Source: Sclerodactyla briareus (taxonomy: Eukaryota; Echinodermata; Holothuroidea; Dendrochirotida; Sclerodactylidae). From it: 64,000 nucleotides of DNA. The notes under the pieces are model-generated. The model did no database searches. It was not told the origin of the DNA and was given only the letters and a program-made list of their open reading frames with translations. Made by a program: the position numbers and the translations under genes. Location of the stretch: assembly GCA_026419785.1 (NCBI GenBank), contig JAODTK010000100.1, positions 124,001 through 188,000 on the forward strand, read 5' to 3'. Positions 39,801 through 51,800 of the stretch are shown in pieces (position 1 is the first letter of the stretch; every line of letters begins with the position of its first letter).

Positions 39801-42800
39801 GGGAAGTCTAAAAAAATCCCCGAAGACCAAACAGGTCAGCTTTGGAGTAGTTACAGAGTTTCTGCCTTGGGGTATAGGGATTCGGATGGATGAGAAGCAC
39901 GGTAATGAGGGCAATGGTCAGAGGAGCAATAGGGGCCGGACAGTGGCTGGGCTGTAAATAAGAGGCTGAGTGGTGAGAAAAAGATCCAACATGTTAACAG
40001 AGTCCGAAGCCCGATCTAGGATACGGGTGGGAGAATTGTTGATGATAGGATGAGCGACCGTGGTAATAGCAAAAAGACTCTGCTTCAACACGGACTATCA
40101 GGAAGGCCACGTAGGTGCATAGCCATGCATTGTGCACATTGAATCACCTAGCGTAGAGCAATTTCCCAGTCATGTATAGTGAATTAGTGATTCAACAGCA
40201 GGGGTGAGATGAGAGAATAGAGCTTCGTGCTTATTACAATTGGGCGAACGGTAGGACACAACGCGCACCCTAGTACAGAAGAGGGGGAGAGCGGTTTGAG
40301 CACAGAGAAGTGAAGCATCACTCCGCTACCGACCCCGAACTGAATGGCGAAATGTTACAGGCAAAGGGGCCTTGAAACGGCAACGAGCATCACTAAAGGA
40401 CACCCAAAGGATCGGCGTGGTGGCACTTCACCGGGCGGCACACAAGAGTTTGTATACCACCTGATATGCACTACCTCAATGTATTTACCAAAGAAATAAT
40501 TCCCATCGTTCAGCCAACTTTCTTTTCTTGTGGTTGAGGTTAATCATGGAATTCGTCGGAAAAAATCAATATCAGTTCGGGATCTGGTGAATACCTGGCG
40601 AGGTTTAAGGCATTTGTCACAATGGTCTTTCTTACCAAAGATTAATGAATGTGAGAATGACAATGGCGGTTGTTCTGGACGAGGCGTTAACACAGATGGA
40701 ACCTATTATTAATGTCCAGACGGATATTCTCTCACAGCCATGGCACAATCTGCATTGGCTTAAGCATACATTAGGCTGCCAACCTATAGGCCCAGAATTC
40801 ATAGGATGGAACCCTTTATAGAATATTTTGTAATATAATATCCATTAGATAGATCATAGCGTTCCGTTCGCTTAAAAGCATGCAGTGCGAATTGCATATA
40901 TATTCATAAGGTGAAAGACCGACTGCACTAAACTAATGTTGGGAAAAATAGAAGTTACCGTATACATTGAATAATGTGTCACCACATACTAGATTATTCA
41001 GAATTATGGAGCATTAAAAAGAATCTTCTGGAATGTGTGGTTTTCCTTACCAACAGACGTCAACGAATTGGATACGCAAAATGGTGGCTGTGCTGACATA
41101 TGCGTGAATACGGAGGGATCCTATTACTGCGGGTGTTCTGATGGCTTCTCTCTCGCGACTATGGTACCACACTGCATGGTAAGATCTGGTCACCCGGCCC
41201 TAATGCCGTATAAAACAATTCTCACTCTTCAGCCACGTACCTTCACGGAGACATCACATTAAACTATACTCATTTTAATTTTCCAGCAATTGACGAATGT
41301 GAGAACCAAAATGGCGGATGTTCTGACTTGTGTGTGAATACAATAGGGGCCCATTTCTGCGATGCCACAAAGGCTATACCATTTCATCAAACGGAACATA
41401 TTGTCTCGGTAAGTACGTCTATAATTCCTCATACTGACATGTTTACGTTCCACTGACCATATAAAAATTGTACAAAACCTATTCATGATGGCTTTTCATC
41501 TTGTATCGAGTACTTGGCTTTGTTTTTTTGCAGACCTCGATGAATGCGAAGATCAAAATGGCGACTGTGTCGATATATGCGTGAATTCTGAAGGGGCCTA
41601 TGATTGCCATTGTTCAGATGGTTACTTCACATTGACAGTGAATGGAACGATTTGTATTGGTGAGCACCTTACTGCTGAGAAACATTTTTTAGTATGGGAT
41701 TGTACCAGAGTTCCTTCTTTTTTCATTCTGATATTCACATGAAAAACCACTAATGAGTTCATGTTAACCTAGTGATATTTAGTCTTCACTCTTGTCTGTG
41801 CTGTTTTAACTTGTACCACTGCTTACCACTGTGGACCGGAATTTGTTCCTTACCTTACTTCATAAACCATTGTCTCGTTTTGTTGTGTGGTGTAAGCTAG
41901 TTATCCCTATTCAAGGGAAAACCAAATAGGGGAAAGATATGATTTCACAAGTGTGAACAGTTAATACGGTTTATGGTCGTACCGCTTGAATCAGTATAGT
42001 GACTAAGAGTGTTATCACATGTGAAATGACCTCAACCTGACTGTCTCATAATGGATTGATTATAATAATTACTGAGTGGACTATGATTTACTAATGAACC
42101 TACTTTACGTTTTGGCATGTGAACATTATTCCATTTAAATCACCAATACTTTTTAGTGTGCTTCTCGGTATGCATCAGCGCTAGGCTTGTTCATTTTTGC
42201 TCGATATCATTTTAAAGACCTGGTCCCTCCTGTGTGTGTTCCGTTACAATTCTAGGACGTAATTAATCTTCAACCAGTAACAACCGCTAAGTTTGAAATC
42301 TTGTGTAATAATCCATTCTCCTGAAGTATTGATATTGTCAGTAGGAAAATAGGTTACTGTACGTGCTATTCGTGACTCGCTACGTGGTTTCATTTTTCTT
42401 CTCAGATATGAACGAATGTGTATATCGAAATGGTGGTTGTACTGATATATGCGTGAACACCGATGGATCGTATCACTGTGAATGTACAAATGGTTTTATT
42501 CTGGTTAACGGCACGAACTGTATAGGTGAGCCAGTCTGAATATATTTTTATAGGTTTAAATATTGATAATTAAGTGCTCTTATGTAATTATACCCGTATA
42601 TGAGTTATTGATAGGGAGAGGATTTTCTTAGCAATTCAAAATTTATCTATACAGTTTGTCCTGGAAACATGGGGTGCACGCTTACGCTTACATTCCTACA
42701 GATGCCAATAAATATTAGCGCCACTGTAACGAGGAGGACGATGAGCACTTGAACAGTGATTTCTCTTATTGGGTAACGTTAACCCCAATGGCTACTAACA

Positions 42801-45800
42801 AAGACTACGATGATTCTATGCAACCACGAGAGGTGTAACCAGAAAACATATTGTTGTTCATTATTAGCTAATTAGGCTTTTCGCGGCCATTTCCTATCGA
42901 ACCCTCCATGAGAGGCATTGCTTAATCTACATCGGAGGTTGTGGGCCAGAGGTCGATTGTGTACTTTACCCATTAACAGGTTAAGTACAACTACCTTGGG
43001 TATACTGTACGGAGCATATGTATTCTATTTCCACATTTCTACCTGGCGCAACAGTGTTTTCACATACAACATAACTCTTTTAAAATGGAGCTCACTTGAT
43101 ATGGAGTAATATATACAGGTATCTATTAGGCGAATGTGCACAGATAAAGGATGTGGAATGCCACAGTGGACCATTCCTTGACTCGTTGAATGTTATTGGG
43201 GCAGGGCCCCACCTGATCAGTGTATTTCATCATTTAATCTGAATCTCTTCACACAGATATAAACGAATGCGCAAATCAAAATACGGATTCGATTAGTGAT
43301 ATTGGTGAATACAGAGGGATAGTATCACTGCGAATGCCCAATTGGCTTTCTCTCATCGAATGGAACCGAATGCATTGGTAAGACATTATCATCCAATAAT
43401 ATATATTTCCATTTGAAGTTCCCTCGGTCCTGAAATGTCCACCAAGGGTTGAACCTGAATAAGGTCGATAATATCACTGAATCGCAATACGGGGTATGCT
43501 CCGCAATGTGTCGGGGGATTTACTTCATTAAAGTCCTCTTTTCATTTGATATCAGTTTATTTTGCTCTTTACATTGTTATCATTAAGCGGTCATCTTAAT
43601 CGTCGCAGGTAAGTAGAACGAGTAATATCTATTATTCTGTACTATTTATATTACAATAAGAGAGAATCATTACTGCGAATGTTTCGTCTGGTTCTCTTTC
43701 GACAAACACGACATATGGAACAGCTGTATTGATCATAACATAGAAGGGACAAATGGACACTATGTACTCAACTTCGCCGGATCACTGGATACCAAACCTT
43801 TAGCATGCAATGACACATACACCCCTCTCCTACGGAACAGTTAGTGAATGAGTTAGTTGGGTACTTTGTGCCTGGCACTGATAGCAAATATTGGGCTAAT
43901 GTGATAGACATGTTCCAAGCCATTCCAAGGTTATGCAGATGTCAGCGAAGGTCATCAAATGTGAACAAACATATAAACAATAAATGTAGATTGGTGGAGA
44001 ACATGCAGTGTTTTGCTTAGATTTGCCGTCCGCAGCTATCAAGACGTTTGGACTTGTTTTTTAAGAGTACCGGTAAGTTAATAAAACGTGTGGGGGTCGG
44101 TGGTGATAAGAGTTTAATAGAGTGAAGGCTTTTTTGTGGAAAATTGAAGAGAAAATTCAATGCTGTTCGGTTGCCAAGATTGGGATCACGGGTAGGTAGT
44201 AGATGTGGGCATATAATGTCGCAACCTTGCTTCGCGGATGGATGGATGGGTAAAGTCGGCGTTTGATTACCCGAAAGGAATTTTGTTCGCCAAGAACTTT
44301 CTTAGCGAATTTTTTAACGATTGCCGTGTCACGACTGATTTTATGGCAATGATTGGTTCCAAGCCCCGAAAAACGACCCAAAGGACACAGTTCAAATGTC
44401 GGAAACAAGGCTGCTTCAAACCGCACGAGTTATCAACCGTCGTGAAATTTTACGACCGGGTGCCTGTGACTGTGTCTGTATGTGAAGCGAAACGGCAATA
44501 ATGGCATAATACAGGACTGACAGTCGCACAGTCGGATCAGGGAAATGCTACTCTAAACGATATTTGTGTGGATGTCACCGTATTGAAAACAAAAGTTTTT
44601 AGAAATTAGAAGGAGTTCGAAATCAATTCGAGGCGTTCCGATAACAGGCCAATGTCGTTCAGACAAATACCAGATTAACAATCGGCAATCACCGGAATTG
44701 TGAGCGAAATTCATTTGCCAATTCTCTAACTCGTTCTGTGGATCGGATTTGATTGGTTATTGTGATAGGCTTGCAACTTAAAATATAATGTTTTGTGACC
44801 GTTCACCTTGTTTCAAGTTCCTATCCCCTAATATCTTCAAAATAGTGACGAATCATCGCAAAACGAGAAGAAAAAAACAAATTGCTACTGCTTTCGGGTT
44901 GTGTAAGCTTCAAATATCTTGGAAAATACGTGAGGAGACCAGAAATGTGTGATTTTTCCTCTCCAGCTGACACACATTTGAATGCTGTAATTTAATTTCC
45001 TGAGAATACGTGTGTTGTGTGACAATTATCCTTGTGCCAACCGTGTTTAGTTATTCCAAACTGAGATATCTGCGAGAAAAAAAGCTATCAAAATTCGGAC
45101 GCGCGAAAAGCATACACTAACGGACACCTTTTCGAGGACACATTGCTGGAACACAAAGCACGATTGGCCGATTATTAATACCCCACCACAGGGAGCTCTA
45201 TAAAAGTTCTTACCCATATAAGTGTTACTATGGCAACTGTTGCTTTAGCGATACGCAACAGTGAATACAGGCGAATGAACAATACTTCAACTGGCCACGA
45301 GCAGACCGAGGGACTGATAAGATATAAAGGTTATCGGTGAGGGGAAGTGGATCCACAAATCTAATTGGTCGATTTTCGCAAAATGTTAGTCAATTCGCGA
45401 CGACGGAAACTGGAGTTGAGCCAACACCGGAACCACGGAGAAGTGTATTTCTCAATGAATTTGAGTGTCTCTGCTTAAAAATGACAGTTAAAAATATCAT
45501 TTGTTTCTACCAAATAAAAATGGTCTATTGTTAATTTATCCACTTTCACCTTTCGAGAGATATCACTGAATATTTTTCACAGTGACCAGGAGCGGCGCAG
45601 GGTTTTACAAAATTAGGGGGCGGAACTTGATATGACTATCTAAGCGGACGCCACCACAGGTGGCGCGGGATCGTACAAGAAAATTTGTGGTGTTGAGCTC
45701 CCAGATGACAGGAATCGCCTCTCTGGGCCGTTTCATCGCACTGAATAATATCTTTTAAGTGGCTTTTGTTTGTCTGTCATTTGTATAAGGGTATTTTTAT

Positions 45801-48800
45801 TCAAAATTTTCCTCCACTCTGATGGAGATGGGATGTTCTCGACGACCAACATCGACCGCATAGCAGACAATAAACTGATGGCCTACGCAAAAAAAAAAAA
45901 AAAAAAAAAGCTCGATCGTGAAAGTAGGCCTTCAGTTACAGTGCGCCTATGCGGCAAGGCGTAAGAATGTACTGAACTTTTGTAATGCCGATCGTTGGAC
46001 TAAATAACCGCTTGAGTAAAAATATGCAGACGGGGTGGCCGGAAGGCGTCCCCCAGCCTCTGAAGTCGACAGCTCCAACGGTATAAGGTAGATTATGCGT
46101 GTCATACAATAGGGGTCAAATTAGAGTTGACGGAGAAAACACAGGCACGCGTGCGAATGCGCTGCGGAAATTTTTGGGTTTTTACTACCATAAGTGTTAA
46201 AAACTCCACAACATTTTCTATTTTCCACAAGGATTTGATTTGGGGAACGTGCCCCCCCCCCCTCCCCATCTTTGAAGATTGTTCGAATCCGACAAACTTG
46301 ATTTTCGGTACAAATAAATTCATGCGAGGCATATAATCGGATTCAATATTATGAAAATTGATGTAGAAGAGAAACAACAATACCACGCGCGCGAAGCGCG
46401 CGAAAATTTTCGGGTGTTTTATTTACTAGTGATTTTTTTAAAAACTATCACCACAGCCTTTTTCATTTGGAAATCGAGTTGAACATGCCCCCTCCTTCCC
46501 CCCATCTACGAAGATTTGTTCGGAATTTACCGCGAACTTCATGTTGGTACAGTAAATTGATTGCGCGGCATATAATCGGATGAAAATAAAAATGACGAAG
46601 AAGAAAACACAACAAGTTCGCGCGGTGACGCGCGAAGATTTTCGGGTTTTGTAATTTACCAATCACGTAGGATTGATTTGAGGGGGAAACGGGCCCCCCA
46701 TCTGCGAAGATAGATTTGTTCGAATCCGCGAGCTTGATTTTTGGTACATTAGATCCATGCGGAGGAGATCTCGGATCACAGAAAAACTGACGAAGAAGAA
46801 AACACGCGCCACGCGCGCGAAGAGCGCGAAAAAAAATTGGGTTCTTCATTTACACAAGAAGTGAAACTATCACCACAACATTTTCCGTAAGGATTTGATG
46901 GGGAAGTGCCCCCCCCCAACATCTACGAAGATTGTTCGATCCGACAAACTTGATAGTTAGTAGTAGTAGTAGTAAATATAGCGACACCTACCCCACACCC
47001 TACGAAAATAAGTGCGTTTAAACATCGTTCAAACGAGTTTATTTTTTCGGCCCAAAACCATAGGGGTGGCAACCGCCCCCCTTGCCCCCCTGTGGCGCCG
47101 CCCCGCAGTGACAGTAATATGTCTTCATTGAAATCTTTCGTTTCTCCGTCCGATATGAACGACGGTGGCATCAAAATAGCAGGTGTAACTCATACATGCG
47201 TGTGAATGTACAATGGATCGACTCGTCGTGAATGTAAACTGTCTCTCCTATAAATTGGAAGGTCTGGGTCAATAAGGCAATCAAATAATTACTATTTTTC
47301 AAATTACTCTAATTTGCAACACTATCTCCTCTCTTGTTCCGTCGTTAGAACGAATGTAAGATTGAATGGCAGTTGTAACTGGCACACATGTGTGAACACT
47401 GAAGGGTTGCAAGCTTACAAACGAACTTATTGTCAAGCCAACAAAATAATCCAACGAATTCCTATTAGCAATTGACACAATAATCGGAATTGATGTTAAC
47501 ATAATTTGCAGTCGCAATTACTGTAATTGATTTTGTTTTGTACTTGCTACTATATATATGTTCTGTTTCGTAGTCAGATATAAACGAAGGGCATATCGAG
47601 AGGCGGCTGTACTGTATCTGCGTAACACAGACGGGTCATCGTGTGAATGTAGACCAGGGTTCCGCCTATCGAATGGAACGAAATTGTGAGTGGTAAGACA
47701 GAGTGAAGCCTACGTATAAACTCAAAATTAACTGTCCTACCATTGAACTCTCAGTTCGAAGGACGTGGGATTGCAAATATGTACTGAATAAATATAGTCT
47801 TTGTAAAGGTATGTTGGACAGGTATACATAAATGATTATTTCCGCATTTTCATAAATAATGCATTCAAAGTATCTCATGTGTAATAGGACAAATCGTACA
47901 CGGTGGATTATTTGGGATAAGCATTCTACAAACTTTCTTTTCCCGGATTATTATATGAGTCGAAAAAAATCCACATGGTAGAGTCATTCACACGACTTCG
48001 TTTTGTTTCTTCGTCAGATATCAACGAATGTGTGTATCAAAATGGTGGCGTACTGAATCTGCGTGATACAGAAGGGTCGCATCGCTGCGAATGTCTAACT
48101 GGTCTCGCCTTATAAATGGTACAGAGTTGTTATTGGTTAAGAAAGTAGAAAAACTCAATTTGAAACTTTTAGAAAAAATAGAACAGTTGAAAGAGTTACA
48201 TTGGCCTATATTCCACTGAATTGCGTTATGGCCGATAGTAATTCTCGTAACTTTTGTTAGGGGAAAATATATTTATTCACTATATCGGTCAAAATGAACA
48301 GGATAGCGCGTCTATGGCCAAATAAAGACTTCTCTCTTTCGAATAATATTTCTTTCAGCATAATTGTTAACCATATTAATTCTTTCCCGGAAGATGTGAC
48401 CGAATGTGTATACCGAAATGGGGGTTGTCTGGATATATGCATAAACACAGGATGGATCGTATCGCTGCGATGCCTCAGGTTTTCTCTTGTTCGAATGGAC
48501 AGATTGTTCGGTAAGACAATAAACATTCACACTATATCTATTCATCTTAAACTTAGAGATAATTTACCTGTAGTGTCAGCAAAAAAAGCTGCTATTGCGA
48601 AGTAGGTCAAAATTAGTTATGGGGAGAATGATCCTAATCAATTTTTATCAGTGGATCGAATATTGGTTCTCATCAGTAGATATCGAAGTATGCGCATATC
48701 ATACCTGCGTGAATACAATCGTGTTGTATTGCTGCGAGTGTCAGAAAGGTCTGCTCGTATCGAATACTATTACAGCATGGATATATAGCCATCGAAGCGG

Positions 48801-51800
48801 TTTTGGCAAAGTTGGGCGAGCGTCGGCCTTCCACCGGGATTAGTCATCGATTCCGGTCGGGTCTTACCAAAAAAAGAAAAAGATACCTGTTGCCTCTCGC
48901 TGGGCGCTAGCAAAAAGGATTGGAGCAGGGACAAACGAGGGGTAGGCCAATTTGCAAGTTGCGGTGCTGCGTTTTTTGTGTGTTTTGGGATTACCCCCAC
49001 CCCCACATTTAAGGTACCGCCAAAAGCGGGCATTGTCTATTCCATGTATCTGGGGAGGAGTTGCGCTAACAATAGGTGCAGTATCCAGGTCTGAACTCTT
49101 GTGAGTCGTTGAATAGGTTCGATCCTCTGCTCGGCTAGTATGCCATAAGAAAAAAAGGCTGTCTTGATGAGAAATGGAGTAATCTCAAAACATCATTCAA
49201 AAAGTTGGACGGAACGCGATTGGGCATAGTTCAGCATGTTTAGTATTCATGAGAATGTTTTTAGATACCATGATAATACATATTGTATTATTAGCATTCC
49301 CTAACCTTATTTGCTACTTGATGTAAGTAGATAAGCTCTCCACATGTTATAATCCCCGTTAATTCTCCTGTATGCCTTTTGGCAGATGAGAACGAATGTG
49401 CCATACAAAATGGTGGAATGTACTGATCTATGCGTCTAACACAGAGGGTTCGTATCAGCGCTGCGAATGTCTTAGCGGTTTTCACTTATCCATGGAACAT
49501 ACTGTCCTTGGTAGTTTTTTTACAACAACATAATGTCATTTCAAATTCTGTTTTCACTCGTGCAAGTTACCGTACGAGTCAGTGTTGTAGTCATGTCCTC
49601 TGCTTGCTTTGCTGAATTTTCTCCATCGGCAGATATAAATGAAGGGCTTTCAAATGGCGGCCTCCTGCCCTGGTGTATGCGTGAACACGGCAGGGATCCT
49701 ACCATTGGAGTCCAAATGGTTTCCTCGTGTTGTGGAACAGGTTGTGCAGGTATGATATCTGAAGTCCTCGTTGAACTGTTTCCGCCCGTCCCAAATGTTA
49801 AAACCGATTAAATCCGATCGGATTACAACTATTCGGCTGGCAAATGCTTATCGTCTCTGAACATATCTATGTCTACAGGAATCGTTTTAGCAATATTACT
49901 AAATTCACATTCGAGAAAACTATCGGACCGATCATCATCTTTCAATGTAGTACAGTAGTTTCGGAACGGTTTTTTTTGCCATTTTTGCAAAATCTATTTC
50001 ACTATTTTTTTTTAAGAATTGGCTGTTTTCCAATCGCGACGATCCCAAATTTTGCACCAAGTGTGAAAAGCACAAATTCAACTCCTCCGAGCAATCAGCC
50101 AGGAAAACTTACCAATAATGTGGATTTTAGAAGGGGAAAAATTTTGGAAATTTCGGGAATATGTTCTTTTATCCCCATTTTTCGGCTGGAAGGATTGAAT
50201 GTTTTCAAATTTAGGGACGAGGTTAAAAATAACAAAGACGGGTTTTTTCTTTTTTGGTGGGGGGGGGGGGGAGGGAGAGGGGGGGATGTTTGTTTGACCA
50301 ATTTTATCTATTTGCAACTGTGGCAAGATTTTGGAGATAGTGACAAAAGAAGTGAAGGAACACGACTAAATAGTTAACATTTTCGGGGATGCTGGGGATT
50401 TTCGGAAGTTCCCGCTGGAATTCATGTTGAACCTAATAAATTATATTCGCATACAACCATTCCAACTGGTGACTATGCTATATCACCTTGAATATGTTTA
50501 TATTATAGCTGTGCATCTTTCATTATATCATCAACTTTCTGTTGAGATAATACACCAATCATCCTCACTTATTGGTAGTCGTTGACGAGACGATGCTGTG
50601 ATTTTTCATTGGCATATGACGAATCGCATAATAAAACTGGTGGCTGTACCGCCTATGCGTGAACACAGAGGGTTCCTACCGTTGTGAATGTCCAAATGGT
50701 TTTCTCTTGTCAATGGACAGACTGTGCGGGTGAGACATAACAACATATATTGTCTGCTTCTCTCATCGTCTAGAAGGACCTGATGCAGATATCGTTTAGT
50801 CAGTTTGCTATTTCGTCTATTCCTACTATTGTTGGTTGTCCGCACGGTTGATATGGTAACTATTGTGACTGTTGATACTAACTACTGAAGGTACCCTTTG
50901 GTGGGGTACCTATAGGTGTTGGGTGTCCACAATTCGGTGCACTTAGACGATGTAGTGTGTGATGCGTGTGTGTGTATGCACCGCGCGCGGTGTTGTGTTG
51001 TGTGCGTGTGTACGTAGTGTGTGTGTGTTTGCAGATTTTGCAAGGGTTTTCGACTTATCCCAAGTTTGACCCGCCAGACCCTAATACATTTTTATACCGC
51101 CTGAATCAGTCTCAAAACACACCTCTCCCCTCAGAAATAGAATTGTCGCACATTGTGGAATTAGGGGAGAAACCATATTTTTGTGGCAATTTTTCATTTT
51201 CCACATAATGATTCACCATTTCTTCAAGATATTTGGCTGATTTCCACTGGCTTTAATTATTTCAAATTTTGTAACAGTTGAAAGGGCCAAATTTCAACTT
51301 TCTCCAGCAATCACCGACTTGGGACCTTTTGCACATTTTTGGCACTTTTTCGATTTTCGTATATGGTTTTTGTTTCCGATTAATAGTGATTGAAAGGACT
51401 GCATGTTTTCAAATTTTAGGACAGGTCATATTCAAACAAGGGTTTTCCGTTCCCCCTTTTTAGGGGGGCGGAGCTGGTGTTTGCTGCATTTTCTGAACTT
51501 TGTAACTTATAAGATTTTGGAGATAAAGTGAGAAACGACCAAATAGTTTCACATTCTCGGGGATGCCGATTGGATCCTGCAACTCCAGGGATTGCCCTCT
51601 TTGGTTCACTCCAAAGTGTGAATTCCCACTGGAATTTCGTTGAAACCTAATATATTAATTCTAACTATGTTCGACTGCAATATGGCTTATATCATCTTCG
51701 ATGTACATTTATTATACATGTTATCGTTTTAGTAATATTACTTAACTCCCCTTTGACATAATATCAACAATCATCCACATCATTGTAGTAGTTGACGAGG

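Larger units (their letters stand above)
34374..41056 (+). repeat. Five-unit tandem array of paired EGF exons (A+B) with their introns
   Basis: A-type exons start at 34,374, 35,157, 35,911, 36,696 and 37,454. B-type exons follow at 34,702, 35,469, 36,244, 37,004 and 40,641. Unit spacing is 783, 754, 785 and 758 bp, and the fifth is about 730 bp once the LINE insertion is removed. Introns are also alike between units, for example 'ACTACCTCAATATATTTACA' after A and 'CTTATGAGCG' or 'CTTAGGAGCG' after B. The array therefore arose by duplicating a two-exon genomic block. Confidence 0.9.
45587..47104. mobile_element. hAT-like non-autonomous element containing a 240-bp satellite
   Basis: The left end CAGGAGCGGCGC and the reverse-complemented right end CGGGGCGGCGC(C) form a short inverted repeat. 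They are bracketed by (A/G)CAGTGAC at 45,579-45,586 and 47,105-47,112 (7 of 8 bases). Most of the interior is the tandem array at 46,127-46,954. No transposase frame was seen. The superfamily call rests on the duplication length and the GC-rich ends. Confidence 0.6.

Noticed and set aside
46463-46849. 128-codon minus-strand frame
   Set aside because: It is a reading frame through the 240-bp satellite array.
49844-50377. 177-codon plus-strand frame
   Set aside because: It is intronic text between EGF exons, includes a long G run, and its second half is duplicated as intron at 51.3 kb where the frame is not kept.
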